Assembly (NCBI GenBank): GCA_029558905.1
Contig: JAKQCX010000012.1
Location: 36,255 to 100,254, forward strand
Length of the DNA stretch: 64,000 bases
Direction: 5' to 3'
Source of the DNA: Pseudomonadota bacterium
GTDB lineage: Bacteria > Pseudomonadota > Gammaproteobacteria > Burkholderiales > Thiobacillaceae
Shown here in pieces: positions 28,254 to 39,988 of this stretch; within the stretch, counting starts at the first letter, position 1; each line of letters opens with the position of its first letter. Made by a program: the position numbers and the translations under genes. A model generated the notes under the pieces. It was not told where the DNA came from and made no database searches. It was given only the letters and a program-made list of their open reading frames with translations.

Positions 28254-28787
28254 TCAGGCCTTCAGGGTGACGGCCAGCTGTTCCAGCCCGCCGCGCACCG
28301 ACGCATCCATCACTTCGTCACCCACCTGGATGACCACGCCCCCGATGAGCCCGGGGTCCGTGGACTGGGTAGCCTTGATCCTGCGCCCATAGCGGCCTTC
28401 CAGTTTCGTCACCAGACCGGCCAGCTGGGGGGGGGTCAAGGCATACGCACTGGTGACGTGGGCCGTCAGCTCGCCCTCCTGGACCGCCTTCAGGGCCTGG
28501 AACTGGGCGGTGATCTCCGGCAGCAGGGTCAGGCGCCGGTTTTCTGCCAGCAGATGCACCAGATTGACACCCTCGGCACCCAGGGCGTCGCCGCACACGG
28601 CCAGGATCACATCCGCCACGCGGCTGCTCTCCACGCCCGGATTGGCCGCCATGGCCTGAATGCGTCCATCGCCCACCACGGCATCCAGCAGGGCCAACCG
28701 CCGCGCCCAGGGCTCCCAGCTGCGGGTCTCGGCCGCCAGCTTGGCGGCGGCCTCGGCGTAGGGGCGGGCTAGGGTCGCGCGTTCCAT
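28254..28787 (-). CDS. atpH: ATP synthase F1 subunit delta
   Basis: Peripheral-stalk subunit (177 aa) linking the b dimer to the top of F1. The N-terminal helical domain has TLARPYAEAAAKLAAE; the C-terminal signature is AQSTDPGLIGGVVIQVGDEVMDASVRGGLEQL in variant form (KATQSTDPGLIGG, DEVMDASVRG). Start MERATLARPYA. It begins 16 bp after the atpF stop. Confidence 0.95.
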   Translation of the reverse strand: MERATLARPYAEAAAKLAAETRSWEPWARRLALLDAVVGDGRIQAMAANPGVESSRVADVILAVCGDALGAEGVNLVHLLAENRRLTLLPEITAQFQALKAVQEGELTAHVTSAYALTPPQLAGLVTKLEGRYGRRIKATQSTDPGLIGGVVIQVGDEVMDASVRGGLEQLAVTLKA

Positions 28788-28803
28788 GATGCGTCCATCC
28801 CCT

Positions 28804-29274
28804 TCACAGCTCGTTCTGGATGGCCTGCAACAGGTCCGCATGCGCCTGCGCATCCACTTCCCGACGCAGGATACGCCCGGCACCGGCCACCACCAGCGCG
28901 GCCACCTCGCCGCGCAGGGCCTCCCGCGCACGGTGGCTCTCCTGCTCGATCTCGGCCTTGGCGGCGGCGAGCAGGCGATCACCCTCCTCACGGGCCGCGG
29001 TCTTGGCCTCCTCGATCATCTGGCTGGCGCGTTTTTCTGCCTGGGCGATGATCTCGGCGGACTTCTGCTTGGCCTCCACCAGGTTCTCGGTGGCGCGCCG
29101 GCTGGCCAGCTCCAGCTCGTGCCTGCCGCGATCGGCCGCAGCCAGGCCATCGGCGATGCGTTTCCTGCGTGCCTCCAGGGCATTGACAATGGGCGGCCAC
29201 ACGAACTTCATGCAGAACCACACGAAGATTGCGAACGTGATGGACTGCCCGATCAGGGTCAGATTCATGTTCAT
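28804..29274 (-). CDS. atpF: ATP synthase Fo subunit b
   Basis: Peripheral stalk (156 aa). One N-terminal membrane helix ([20 protein letters not shown], then VWPPI) is followed by a long charged helix rich in Ala, Glu and Arg, which dimerises and reaches subunit delta. The sequence is typical of betaproteobacterial AtpF. It sits 35 bp after atpE. Confidence 0.96.
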   Translation of the reverse strand: MNMNLTLIGQSITFAIFVWFCMKFVWPPIVNALEARRKRIADGLAAADRGRHELELASRRATENLVEAKQKSAEIIAQAEKRASQMIEEAKTAAREEGDRLLAAAKAEIEQESHRAREALRGEVAALVVAGAGRILRREVDAQAHADLLQAIQNEL

Positions 29275-29309
29275 GAGCGGTCCTCGCGCAAAGGGGTCAT
29301 GCGCACGGT

Positions 29310-29558
<249 letters not shown>

Positions 29559-29583
29559 CTAGGGACGATGCACGAATACGAAA

Positions 29584-30872
<1,289 letters not shown>

Positions 30873-30880
<8 letters not shown>

Positions 30881-30899
30881 CAAAGCCTTTGATGATTGC
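30873..30899. repeat. 13-bp perfect inverted repeat over the atpI start
   Basis: GCAATCATCAAAG, one base, CTTTGATGATTGC. It lies between parB (stop at 30906) and atpI. On the minus-strand RNA it forms a 13-bp hairpin containing the atpI ATG; as DNA it could be an operator. No T tract follows, so it is a poor terminator candidate. Confidence 0.75.
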
Positions 30900-30905
30900 C
30901 GCGCG

Positions 30906-31739
30906 TCAATGGATTCGTTCCAGGATACCGTCCAGCTGTTCCAGGCTGCCGAATTCTATGCTGACGCGGCCCGCACCCTTGCGATCGGCCCGGATACGCA
31001 CGCTGGCGGCGAGGCGTTCGGACAGTTCCTCCTCCAGGCGCACCACATCCCGATCCCGTTGCACCGGGCCGGCGGGCGGCTTGAGCAGCCGGTTGACCAG
31101 GCGTTCCGCCTCCCGCACGGACAGGCCCCGTCGGCTGATTTCATGCGCCGCATCGAGCTGGCGTGCCGGACTCAGGGACAGCAGGGCACGGGCATGTCCC
31201 ATGTCCAGGTCCCCCGCCATGAGCATGACCTGCACCGGCTTGCCCAATTGCAGCAGGCGCAGCAGGTTGGTCACCGCCACCCGCGAGCGGCCCACGGACT
31301 CGGCAGCACTCTGGTGGGTCATGCTGAATTCCTGGATGAGGCGCTGCAGCCCCTGGGCCTCTTCCAGTGGATTGAGGTTTTCCCGCTGGATGTTCTCGAT
31401 GAGGGCCATCTTCAGGGCGGCGGCGTCTGGGACCTCCCGCACCAGCACGGGCACCTGGGTCAGACCCGCCAGCTGGCAGGCACGCCAGCGCCGCTCGCCG
31501 GCGATGATCTCGTAGCGGCCGCCGGGAATGGCACGGGCCAGGATGGGCTGCATCAGACCTTGGGATTTGATGGATTCCGCCAGCTCCGCCAGGGCCCCGC
31601 TGTCCATGCGGGTGCGGGGCTGGTACTTGCCGGGCACCAGGCTTTCCACAGGCAGCGTGAGCAAGCGCTCACCTTCCGGGGTTTCACCCTCCCCCAGCAA
31701 CGCATCCAGACCACGTCCCAATCCCTTCAGCTTCGCCAT
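30906..31739 (-). CDS. parB: ParB, chromosome-partitioning protein
   Basis: CTP-dependent DNA clamp (277 aa) that loads at parS and spreads to organise the origin region. It starts MAKLKGLGRGLDALLG, the ParA-stimulating N-terminus; the CTP-binding GERRWRA box is in EIIAGERRWRACQLAG, then ALIENIQRENLNPLEEA. The helix-turn-helix for parS recognition follows (AAESVGRSRVAVTNLLRLL), with a C-terminal dimer domain. Four candidate parS sites lie in this window, so the whole system is visible. It starts 61 bp after parA. Confidence 0.97.
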   Translation of the reverse strand: MAKLKGLGRGLDALLGEGETPEGERLLTLPVESLVPGKYQPRTRMDSGALAELAESIKSQGLMQPILARAIPGGRYEIIAGERRWRACQLAGLTQVPVLVREVPDAAALKMALIENIQRENLNPLEEAQGLQRLIQEFSMTHQSAAESVGRSRVAVTNLLRLLQLGKPVQVMLMAGDLDMGHARALLSLSPARQLDAAHEISRRGLSVREAERLVNRLLKPPAGPVQRDRDVVRLEEELSERLAASVRIRADRKGAGRVSIEFGSLEQLDGILERIH

Positions 31740-31800
31740 GTCTCATTCCTCCTGCCGTGCATGCTGTGAAAGTGACGAACCCCCGAGGGATTCCCCGTCC

Positions 31801-32568
31801 CTACGATGTCCGCCGGGCCATCAATTCCCTGGCCATCCGCAGATAGGCCTGGGCCCCCTTGGAGCCCCTGTCGTAGCCCAGGGCCGACAGACCGTGGCTG
31901 GGTGCTTCCGCCAGGCGCACGTTGCGCGGCACCACGGTGTCGAACACCTTGGCACCGAAATGGGCCTTGAGCTGGTCCGAGACGTGCTGGGCAAGGGTAT
32001 TGCGGGGGTCGAACATCACCCGCAGGACGCCGTCGATGCTCAGCCCAGGGTTCAGACGGGCCTTGATTTTCTTCACGGTGTTGACCAGGTCCGCCAGGCC
32101 CTCGATGGCGAAGTACTCGCACTGCATGGGGATGATGACCGCATGGGCGGCAGTGAGAGCGTTCACCGTGAGCAGGTTCAGGGCGGGCGGACAATCGATG
32201 AGGATGGTGTCGTACTGCTCCATGACCGTCTTCAGGGCCTGCCGCAGGCGAAATTCCCGTTCTTCCGCCTGCACCAGCTCCACTTCCGCACCGGCCAGGT
32301 CCCGGTTGGCGGGCAGTACGTCGAAATCCCCGGAGCCGGATGGCACGCATACCCGCGCGAAGGGCTGCTGCCGCAGCAGGAGGTGATAGACGGTATGGTC
32401 CAGGCGCTGCTTGTCCACGCCGCTGCCCGTGGTGGCATTGCCCTGGGGGTCCATGTCGATGAGCAGGATGCGCTGCCCGAGATGGGCCAAGCATGCCGCC
32501 AGGTTGACGGCGGTGGTGGTCTTGCCCACACCCCCCTTCTGATTGGTGACCGCCAGGATACGCGTCAT
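31801..32568 (-). CDS. parA: ParA (Soj), chromosome-partitioning ATPase
   Basis: Deviant Walker ATPase (255 aa) whose ATP dimers bind DNA non-specifically and are cleared by ParB-parS, moving origins apart. MTRILAVTNQKGGVGKTTT carries the P-loop; VNLAACLAHLGQRILLIDMDPQGNATTG is the switch I region; ILIDCPPALNLLTVNAL is Walker B. Start is the ATG at 32568, 2 bp after the rsmG stop; the open frame continues into rsmG as a shadow. Operon mnmG-rsmG-parA-parB, the standard arrangement near proteobacterial origins. Confidence 0.97.
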   Translation of the reverse strand: MTRILAVTNQKGGVGKTTTAVNLAACLAHLGQRILLIDMDPQGNATTGSGVDKQRLDHTVYHLLLRQQPFARVCVPSGSGDFDVLPANRDLAGAEVELVQAEEREFRLRQALKTVMEQYDTILIDCPPALNLLTVNALTAAHAVIIPMQCEYFAIEGLADLVNTVKKIKARLNPGLSIDGVLRVMFDPRNTLAQHVSDQLKAHFGAKVFDTVVPRNVRLAEAPSHGLSALGYDRGSKGAQAYLRMARELMARRTS

Positions 32569-32570
32569 GC

Positions 32571-33194
32571 TCACTCCGCTGTCATGATGATGAGATGCCG
32601 GTCCGCCTCCAGACCCGGTACATGCAGGCACACATCCGACCTGACCCGGGCCCCCTGCAGCTGGCCGACCTCCTCGTGGGGATACAGGCCCTTCATGGCC
32701 AGCCACTCTCCCCCCGGAGCCAGCAGCCGCCGGGTGAGGGCGACGAATTCGCGCAGATCGCTGAAGGCGCGGGACACGATCCGGGGAAAGCCCCCGGCCC
32801 AGACGAAGGCCTCCACGCGCGCATGCACCACCCGCGCGCGCGGCAGGTTCAGTTGGAGGGCGGCCTGCCGCATGAAGCCGCACTTCTTCTGGCTGGCATC
32901 CAGCAGGGTCACTTCCAGGTCCGGCCTGGCGATGGCCAGAGGGATGCCCGGCAGGCCCCCGCCGCTGCCCACGTCCAGCAAGGGGCCCGTACCGATATGG
33001 GGCAGGATGGCCAGGCTGTCCAGCAGGTGGTGGGTGAGCATGCGCTCCGGCGCGCGGATGGCGGTGAGGTTGTAGACGCGGTTCCACTTGGCCAACAGGC
33101 TCAGGTAGTCGAGCAGGGCGGCCTGCTGGCCAGGTTCCAAAGGCAGTCCCATTTGCGCGAGGGCCTCGGCCAAAGGCCCGGACAAGGCCTTCAC
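32571..33194 (-). CDS. rsmG: RsmG, 16S rRNA (guanine527-N7)-methyltransferase
   Basis: Methylates G527 in the 530 loop of 16S rRNA using SAM. The 207-residue product has the SAM-binding motif [17 protein letters not shown] and preceding [11 protein letters not shown], both family hallmarks, and SRAFSDL later. Its start overlaps the mnmG stop by 4 bp. Loss of this gene in other bacteria gives low-level streptomycin resistance. Confidence 0.96.
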   Translation of the reverse strand: MKALSGPLAEALAQMGLPLEPGQQAALLDYLSLLAKWNRVYNLTAIRAPERMLTHHLLDSLAILPHIGTGPLLDVGSGGGLPGIPLAIARPDLEVTLLDASQKKCGFMRQAALQLNLPRARVVHARVEAFVWAGGFPRIVSRAFSDLREFVALTRRLLAPGGEWLAMKGLYPHEEVGQLQGARVRSDVCLHVPGLEADRHLIIMTAE

Positions 33195-35083
33195 GGCTCT
33201 TCCCCTCGGCGCGAAGTGCCTCGCTTCAGATGCACCATGAGCACGGACACGGCCGCCGGCGTCACCCCGGGAACCCGGGCGGCCTGACCCAGGGTGACGG
33301 GACGCGCGGCCTCGAGCTTCTGGCGCACCTCGATGGACAGGCCGGCGAGGGCCATATAGTCGAAGTCGTGGGGCAGGGGCTGATCCTCCAGGGCACGCTG
33401 GCGCTCCACCTCCTCCTGCTGGCGCGCCATGTAGCCGGCATATTTGGCGGCGATCTCCACCTGCGCACGGGCCTGTGCATCCTCCAGGCCGGGGCTGCCC
33501 CCGGGCAGGGCAAGGAGGTCGGCGTAGCGCACTTCCGGGCGGCGCAGCAACTCGAACAGGTTGTGTTCCCGCTCGATGGGCTTGCCCAACACAGCCTGGG
33601 CCCGTTCAGCCGCGAGTATGGAAGGGTTCACCCAGGTGGACTTCAGGCGCTCCGTCTCGCGCGCCACGGCCGATTGCTTGGCCTGGAAGCGCTCCCAGCG
33701 CGTGTCATCCACCAGACCCAGCCGCCGGCCGATCTCCGTGAGACGGGCGTCGGCATTGTCCTCGCGCAGGGAGAGGCGGTATTCGGCCCGGCTGGTGAAC
33801 ATGCGATAGGGCTCCAGGACGCCCCGTGTGGTGAGATCGTCCACCATGACACCCAGGTAGGCCTGGTCCCGCCGTGGCCACCATGCCTCCTGCTCACGCG
33901 CGCGCAGGCCGGCATTCAGGCCCGCCAGCAGCCCCTGGGCCGCCGCTTCCTCATAGCCCGTGGTGCCATTGATCTGGCCGGCGAAGAACAGGCCTTCGAT
34001 GGCCTTGGTTTCCAGACTGGGTTTCAGGCCTCGTGGATCGTAATAGTCATACTCGATGGCGTAACCCGGGCGCAGGATGTGGACCTGCTCCAGACCCCGG
34101 ATGGAGCGCACCAGGTCCAGCTGCACATCGAAAGGCAGGCTGGTGGAAATGCCGTTGGGATAGACCTCGTGGGTGCTCAGGCCCTCGGGCTCCAGAAAGA
34201 CGTTGTGGCCGGCCTTGTCGGCAAAGCGGTGAATCTTGTCCTCGATGGAGGGGCAGTAGCGCGGGCCCACCCCCTCGATGACGCCGGTATACAGGGGCGA
34301 GCGATCCAGGCCCGCACGGATGATCTCATGGGTGCGGGCATTGGTCTGGGCGATCCAGCAGGGTAGCTGGCGGGGGTGCATGTCTCGCTCGCCCAGGAAG
34401 GAAAATACCGGAACCGGTTCATCCCCGGGCTGCCGTGCGAGTACGCCATAGTCGATGCCGCGACCGTCGAGCCGGGGTGGCGTGCCGGTCTTCAGGCGGC
34501 CCACGGGCAGGTCCAGCTCGCGCAGCCGATGCGCCAGGGAAACGGCCGGTGGGTCCCCCATGCGACCAGCCTGGAAGCTCTCCAGGCCCACATGCACCCG
34601 TCCGGCCAGGAAGGTGCCCGTGGTGAGCACCACGCTGCGGGCCCGGAAGGCGATGCCCAGCTGGGTGCGCACCCCCGCCACCGTGCCGCCCGCCAGGATC
34701 AGATCCTCCACGGCCTGCTGGAAGAGGGTGAGGTTGGCCTGATTCTCCAGGCGAGCGCGGATGGCCTGCCTGTACAACACCCGGTCGGCCTGGGCGCGGG
34801 TGGCACGCACCGCCGGCCCCTTGGAGGCATTGAGGATGCGGAACTGGATACCCGCCTCGTCCGTGGCCAAGGCCATGGCACCCCCCATGGCATCCACTTC
34901 CTTCACCAGGTGACCCTTGCCGATACCGCCAATGGATGGGTTGCAGGACATGGCTCCCAGGGTCTCGATGTTGTGCGTGAGCAGCAGGGTGCGCAGACCC
35001 ATGCGCGCGCATGCCAGGGCCGCTTCGGTGCCGGCATGGCCACCACCCACCACGATTACTTCGAATACCTCCGGAAAATCCAT
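33191..35083 (-). CDS. mnmG: MnmG, tRNA uridine 5-carboxymethylaminomethyl modification enzyme
   Basis: FAD enzyme that with MnmE modifies the wobble uridine (U34) of several tRNAs. The FAD motif [21 protein letters not shown] is at the N-terminus; [19 protein letters not shown] and [21 protein letters not shown] are diagnostic. Length 630 aa is normal. Start MDFPEVFEV; the frame stays open for 43 more codons across a parS site. Its partner mnmE is at 39989-41317. Confidence 0.97.
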   Translation of the reverse strand: MDFPEVFEVIVVGGGHAGTEAALACARMGLRTLLLTHNIETLGAMSCNPSIGGIGKGHLVKEVDAMGGAMALATDEAGIQFRILNASKGPAVRATRAQADRVLYRQAIRARLENQANLTLFQQAVEDLILAGGTVAGVRTQLGIAFRARSVVLTTGTFLAGRVHVGLESFQAGRMGDPPAVSLAHRLRELDLPVGRLKTGTPPRLDGRGIDYGVLARQPGDEPVPVFSFLGERDMHPRQLPCWIAQTNARTHEIIRAGLDRSPLYTGVIEGVGPRYCPSIEDKIHRFADKAGHNVFLEPEGLSTHEVYPNGISTSLPFDVQLDLVRSIRGLEQVHILRPGYAIEYDYYDPRGLKPSLETKAIEGLFFAGQINGTTGYEEAAAQGLLAGLNAGLRAREQEAWWPRRDQAYLGVMVDDLTTRGVLEPYRMFTSRAEYRLSLREDNADARLTEIGRRLGLVDDTRWERFQAKQSAVARETERLKSTWVNPSILAAERAQAVLGKPIEREHNLFELLRRPEVRYADLLALPGGSPGLEDAQARAQVEIAAKYAGYMARQQEEVERQRALEDQPLPHDFDYMALAGLSIEVRQKLEAARPVTLGQAARVPGVTPAAVSVLMVHLKRGTSRRGEEP

Positions 35084-35138
35084 GAATTTCAGCTTCTTGC
35101 CGGCTACAGGGACATGCATTCTAAGCCGCCCACACGCG

Positions 35139-35154
35139 GGTTTCACGTGGAACA
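35139..35154. other. parS-like site 1, upstream of mnmG
   Basis: GGTTTCACGTGGAACA compared with the ParB consensus TGTTTCACGTGAAACA: two mismatches, central TTTCACGTG intact. It lies 55 bp upstream of the mnmG ATG. Confidence 0.85.
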
Positions 35155-35324
35155 ATGCGCACCGCGCACGCAGATGCCGACGGGTCCGTCGCCTGCAGGG
35201 CAACCTCGTCACCGGATTGCCCCGTCGTGGGTCCGACCCCTGGCCATCGGTATTTCCGCATTCATGCCAGCGTCGGAAGGGCGCACGGTGGATGGTTCAG
35301 CGCCCTATTGGCGGCACCCTGCGC

Positions 35325-37107
35325 TCAACCCGTATTACGGATGCCGGCGGTGATGGCGTTGATGGCGCGCAGCAGCGGTTCCATCCAGGGGCTGTCCGCC
35401 TGGGAATCCAGCGGCTGGCCAGGGACATGGCCGGCTCCGGATTTTTCCGCAGCAGGGTCCGACTTTCCGTCACTGTCAGGATCTCGCGACAGGTGCGCAC
35501 GAATTCAGCCTGGGTGAAGGTGAATACCCGCCGGGCCGTTTCCTGGTCCGTGCTCCGCCGCGCACATTCTTGCGCCAGGCCCATATCCACCTTCGCCAGG
35601 GCCATCTGCGCATGGGACAGCCGGGTGCGGAAGCGCATACCCAGGCGATGGCGCGCACCGACCCCTTCGAGCGCGCCTCCATCCTGTGATGCGAGGGGCG
35701 TGAGCCGATGTGCATGAGGCCGATCTCCCGGACCGGCGTGGCCTCGTGAAAGTAGTCGAGAAAACCCGCGGTGCGTTCCGTGAGCAGATGGTAGAGGGTC
35801 TCGCCCAGCCGGACCTGTTCCGCCACGATCCCCGGAGCTGCCGCCTGGTCCGGCACCACACGCCCGGGCAGACGCGCACTGGCAAGGATCAGGCCGCTGA
35901 CGCCCAGGGTGAGCTCATGGGTCGCGGTCTCCAGGTTGTTGTGCCTGCAGAACGCCATCCCGCCCTGTTCGGGGAAGCGGGTCTCGCCCCGCACCATACC
36001 GGCGGCAGGGCTGGAATGGCCGAATAGGCGGGACCGTCCCCCCCGACCATGGAACAGGCGGCAGGGCAGGTCTTGCGCATCTGCCAGGGCGATGATGCGT
36101 TTCTGTGCCTCGTGCAGCCCCAGGCCGAGACCAGGATGTCCGCAACGGCGGCGTGTGCCGGGACGACTCCTGCAGCACGTCCAGTTGCAGGATGTGGAAC
36201 CGTAAGTGCGCACCAGCAGGATCAGGCCCTGCAGATCCTGGGCCGCCACCTCGGCTTCACCGTGCGCCACCAGGGAGTCCCGGATCAGCAGCAGGTCGTC
36301 GAGAAACACCTGGGCACTGGCATAGGCCGCCGGCCGGGGATCCACGTCCTGGCCTTCGATGGCGCGCCGCACCCGCTCCAGATCGCATCGCAGGCGATGG
36401 CCCATGATGGCCGGCTTGCGTCGGTGGGGCTGGCGTGCATTGCGTGGGGCGCGTACCAGAACTCCTGCGCGAACCGACGATCGTCGCGCGTCGACGCACT
36501 CATGAGGGCCGGCGTGGGTACTGCCGCAGGGAGAAGGAGAGCATTGCCGACACGGCCTGCACGCGCCGCATGTATTCCTCGTGTACGGTCTGGGCCTGCA
36601 TCCACCAGGCCAGAGCGGTAATCTCCACCCTCAGCCCGGGATGGCCGTCCCGGCCACCGATCCGGAGCCGAATCGCAGGAATACGGGAGGCTCCAGCACC
36701 GGCAGGCTGTCGCCATAGAGGTCGCTGCTGGGCACGGTGAAAGTCGCGATAGAGCTGCACCGTGGCCTGAAACAGGGATTGCGGGAAATCGCTCAGTCCG
36801 GCGCGAATCTCGCCGCGCACCTCCGGGCCGTCAGTTGGTGGCCTTCCTCCGCCTGGTTGAGGAGGCTGAAATAGACGTTGTAGGCCCTTACGAACTGCGC
36901 CAGGGCCTCGGGCGAAAGCCGCTCGACGCTTGCCACGAGGGCCATCCGGATCTCCGCGTCATCCTTGCGCCACAGCCCGGCGAACCATGATGCAGGCGCC
37001 TCGGGGCGGCATGGTGGCTCCACCTGCCACCGCAGGATACAGTTGGGCAGCATGACCAGTTGGCGGGTGCGCTGCCGCAGGGCCTTGTCCTGGTTGGGCG
37101 TGATCAT
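35325..37107 (-). pseudogene. ppc: Decayed phosphoenolpyruvate carboxylase gene
   Basis: Remnant of PEP carboxylase (PEP + bicarbonate to oxaloacetate). Recognisable pieces occur in order but in changing frames: SPEALAQFVRAYNVYFSLLNQAEEGH (about 36830-36910); GGRDGHPG and AQTVHEEYMRRVQA; FLDDLLLIRDSLVAHGE; CRLFHGRGG; RFPEQGG; IGLMHIGSRPSHHR; and the true C-terminus AINAITAGIRNTG, whose stop is at 35325. It spans about 1.8 kb against the 2.7-2.8 kb of intact ppc, so internal segments are lost, apparently including the TAHPTE active-site region and the middle of the barrel. At least four frameshifts are needed to join the parts. It is non-functional; another anaplerotic route is presumably used. 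Confidence 0.85.
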
Positions 37108-37194
37108 GGCGGGCCGGGAAGGGTGACGGATGCGTGCATATCCGTGGCGTGCCCCGCTTGCCCGAATCGCATGCGAAGAACCTGGCTCACGCGA

Positions 37195-37210
37195 AGTTTC
37201 ACGTGAAACG
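37195..37210. other. parS-like site 2, between the ppc remnant and the ABC exporter
   Basis: Contains the perfect 14-bp core GTTTCACGTGAAAC (37196-37209), the best match in the window to the ParB-binding palindrome. The outer bases differ from consensus (A and G). Confidence 0.92.
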
Positions 37211-37214
37211 GCAC

Positions 37215-38996
37215 TCAGGCATGGGCATACAGTTTGTGATACAGCCCGCCCTGCTGCATCAGGCTGGCGTGGTTGCCCTCTTCCACGATGCGGCCGTTTT
37301 CGAACACCAGGATGCGCTCGGCCTGGCGCACGGCCGACAGGCGGTGCGCGATGATGAGCGTGGTGCGCCCCGCCAGGAAGCCGGACATGGCGGTCAGCAG
37401 GCGGTGTTCGGTCTCACTGTCCAGGGCGGAAGTGGCCTCGTCCAGGATCACCACCTTGGGTTGGCCGAGCACCATGCGGGCAATGGCCAGGCGCTGGCGC
37501 TGGCCTCCGGACAGGCGCACGCCGCTCCTGCCCACGATGCTGTCCAGGCCCCCCGGCATCCCGGCGATGAAATCCCTGAGCTGCGCAATGTCCAGGGCCT
37601 GCCACAGCTGCTCGTCACTCAGCCGGCGGCCCATGCAAAGATTCTCCCGCACGCTGGCGTTGAACAGCACCGGATGTTGCAGCACCACGCCCACATGCTC
37701 GCGCACGCGCTCCCAGCCCACCTCGCCCACTTCCACGCCGCCAAAGAAGATATGCCCACCGCGCAGGGGATACAGTCCCAGCAGGGCCTGCACCAGGGTG
37801 GACTTTCCGCCTCCCGAGGCCCCTACCAGGGCCACCTTCTCCCCCGGGGCGATGTCCAGGCTCACTTCATCCAGGATGGACTCACCCTCGTCATAGGCGA
37901 AGCTGACCCTCTCCAGACGGATGGCCACGCTGGGCTGGCCCGCAAAGGGGTCCGCGCGGCCGTGGCCGTCCTCCACGGTCTTCAATGCCAACAGGCCATT
38001 GATACGGGTCAGCGCGGCCGTGGCCGCATACCAGGCGTACTGGATATTCAGGATCTCCTGCACCGGCGACATCATGAACCACAGGTAGCTGAACACCGCC
38101 AGCATCTCGCCGATGCTCAGGTCCGAGAACACCACCATCAACATGGCCACGGCCCGAAAGACGTCGAAGCCGGTGACGAAGATGAAGAAGGACACCCGGT
38201 TCATGGCATCCGCCTTCCACGCAAAGGCGGCGGCATGCCTGCGTATGTGGGCCGCCTTGTCCGTCACCCGCGCGAGATAGAAGCGTTCCCGGTTCATGGC
38301 GCGGATCTGGTGCAGGGCATCCAGGGTCTCGGTCAGGGCCTCCTGAAACACCTCGAAGGCCGAGTTCTCCCGCTTCTTCATCTCCTTCACGCGTTTTCCC
38401 AGACGCGTGGAAAAGGCGATGACCACGGGATTGAGCAAGAGGATGAACAGCGCCAGCTGCCAGTGCATCCACAGCAGGATGGCGGCCACCCCCACCAGGG
38501 ACAGGACCGCGACGATGAAGCCGGAGATGGAAGCGCCCAGGAAACCGTCCACCGCATTCATGTCCGTCACGAAATGCGAAGTCACCCGCCCCGAGCCCAG
38601 GGTCTCATACTCGGACAGGGCAATGCGTGACAGGCGCCGCAACATGCGTGCGCGGATGTGGTACACCAACTCCTTGGAAACCAGGGAAAAGGTGCGCAAC
38701 TGCCAGACGTTGAGCAGGATGGATGCCAGACGCAGCCCCACCGTCAGCAGCAGGGCCAGAAGGATGAACAGCACCGGCCCGTGCCAGGATGGTGGAAACC
38801 AGGGTGCAAAAGTGGCCACGAAGGGCCCGGGCTTGCCGAGCAGCACCTCGTCCACCAGTACCGGCAGGAAGAGGGGCACGGGCACTGCGCAGATCACCGC
38901 CAGGATGGCGATCAGGTTGCCGCGTGCCAAGGCACCTCGGTGGGCGCGCAGTTCCCCCAGGATCTCGCGCCAGCTCAGGGGAGGAGGGGGCGCCAT
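37215..38996 (-). CDS. ABC transporter, fused permease/ATPase (MsbA/lipid A exporter-like)
   Basis: Half-transporter of 593 aa acting as a homodimer in the inner membrane. The N-terminal domain has about six helices (first at LIAILAVICAVPVPLFLPVLV). The ATPase domain has Walker A VALVGASGGGKSTL, signature RLSGGQRQRLAIARM, and Walker B VVILDEATSALDS with the switch IIAHRLSAV. It belongs to the exporter class that includes MsbA and multidrug or peptide pumps. Substrate is unknown; no neighbouring gene suggests one. Its stop is 5 bp from parS site 2. Confidence 0.88.
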   Translation of the reverse strand: MAPPPPLSWREILGELRAHRGALARGNLIAILAVICAVPVPLFLPVLVDEVLLGKPGPFVATFAPWFPPSWHGPVLFILLALLLTVGLRLASILLNVWQLRTFSLVSKELVYHIRARMLRRLSRIALSEYETLGSGRVTSHFVTDMNAVDGFLGASISGFIVAVLSLVGVAAILLWMHWQLALFILLLNPVVIAFSTRLGKRVKEMKKRENSAFEVFQEALTETLDALHQIRAMNRERFYLARVTDKAAHIRRHAAAFAWKADAMNRVSFFIFVTGFDVFRAVAMLMVVFSDLSIGEMLAVFSYLWFMMSPVQEILNIQYAWYAATAALTRINGLLALKTVEDGHGRADPFAGQPSVAIRLERVSFAYDEGESILDEVSLDIAPGEKVALVGASGGGKSTLVQALLGLYPLRGGHIFFGGVEVGEVGWERVREHVGVVLQHPVLFNASVRENLCMGRRLSDEQLWQALDIAQLRDFIAGMPGGLDSIVGRSGVRLSGGQRQRLAIARMVLGQPKVVILDEATSALDSETEHRLLTAMSGFLAGRTTLIIAHRLSAVRQAERILVFENGRIVEEGNHASLMQQGGLYHKLYAHA

Positions 38997-39163
38997 CGTC
39001 AGGAAGTCGTCATTAGCGTCGGATTCGCCGGATCAAGTGGCCCACGCACCTGGGAAACACACGTGCCATACATGTAACACATTGATATGCAACCATTCTT
39101 GTCTAAAAAATATGGCACAGGTATTGCTAGGTAAAGGATAAATCCTTACTGGAGGCCGTTATC

Positions 39164-39511
39164 ATGTGGGACCTGATCAATGAATTGAAACCCCTGGCTG
39201 CGCCGATACCGACGGACAAGGAACGCTCGGCCATCGAAACCCGATTTCCGCATATCGCGCGCGAACTGTGCGCCCTGTGGAAGACCGGTCAGATCGACCT
39301 GTACCTGGACGATCTCCTGCTGGACAGCAGGGGCGGACGCCAGGGCTTCCCCGCCGATGTCCTCGACGAGCTCATGTCCCTCTCCGGCATGCGCTGGCAT
39401 CTCTATCACGAAGTGGAGCGGGCGCAGCCACGGCCGGGCCTTTTTTCCTTTGCCGCCATGAACGAAGCCGACCTGGCGCATGGCCGCAGCGCCAGGGCCT
39501 GGGTGTTCTGA
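39164..39511 (+). CDS. Small protein of unknown function
   Basis: Not recognised. A 115-residue soluble protein (MWDLINELKPLAAPIPTDKE...) with no signal peptide; the middle reads FPHIARELCALWKTGQIDLYLDDLLLDSRGG. Support for a real gene: GGAGG eight bases before the ATG, an AT-rich upstream stretch that could hold a promoter (TTGTCT about 39098 with TATTGC about 17 bp later), and a start in a region without other genes. It stands alone between the exporter and mnmE, and both flanking genes run on the opposite strand. Confidence 0.6.
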   Translation: MWDLINELKPLAAPIPTDKERSAIETRFPHIARELCALWKTGQIDLYLDDLLLDSRGGRQGFPADVLDELMSLSGMRWHLYHEVERAQPRPGLFSFAAMNEADLAHGRSARAWVF

Positions 39512-39920
39512 CGGCTCTACCCGGTCGTTCCTGAAAACCCCCCGGAACCGGCATGGACACATGCCTGCTGGGGTGATAGCCGAAGACCGGAACGCACGGC
39601 TTGAACTCGCCAAGAGGCAGATCTCCAGGTGTTCTGCCTTGCTGCCTGCCCGCCCGTCACCGAAGATTTCCTTCGCTCGCGCGTCAACGATCTGATCGCC
39701 CCACGCCATCGAACGTCAGCCCACCATCGTCGGGCTTGCACGGCGCGGTATCGAGCGCAAGGCCAGCGCCAAGGCGGGCATCGGGGCGGCGGTGTAGGAG
39801 GCGCTGGGGCAGACCTTGAGAAGGCGCCACCCCAGCTTCACGCCCGGCATGCGCCCGCGGTCGTGTGCATCCGCAGGGGCATGGCCAATCTGTGCGCAAC
39901 ATGCAAGCCGACCGCGGGAC
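39512..39920. other. Non-coding stretch, possible weak transposase debris
   Basis: About 410 bp with no convincing gene. Near 39660-39700 the plus strand encodes DFLRSRVNDLIAPRH, which faintly resembles the N-terminus of some IS5-family transposases, but the frame is lost at once and no inverted repeats were found. Treated as unannotated. Confidence 0.3.
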
Positions 39921-39944
39921 AAAAAGCCCGCAGTTACGCGGGCT
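39921..39944 (-). terminator. Terminator of mnmE
   Basis: On the minus strand AGCCCGC, a 6-nt loop, GCGGGCT, then TTTT(T), 45 bp beyond the mnmE stop. It would end the rpmH-rnpA-yidC-mnmE transcript. Confidence 0.85.
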
Positions 39945-39988
39945 TACGGGGGTTTTGCGGAAGGCTTCGGACTATGCCGGAAGGCTTG

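Noticed and set aside
39640..39720. DFLRSRVNDLIAPRH as an IS5-family transposase fragment
   Set aside because: Only about a dozen residues look similar, the frame is lost immediately, and I found no terminal inverted repeats or target duplication.
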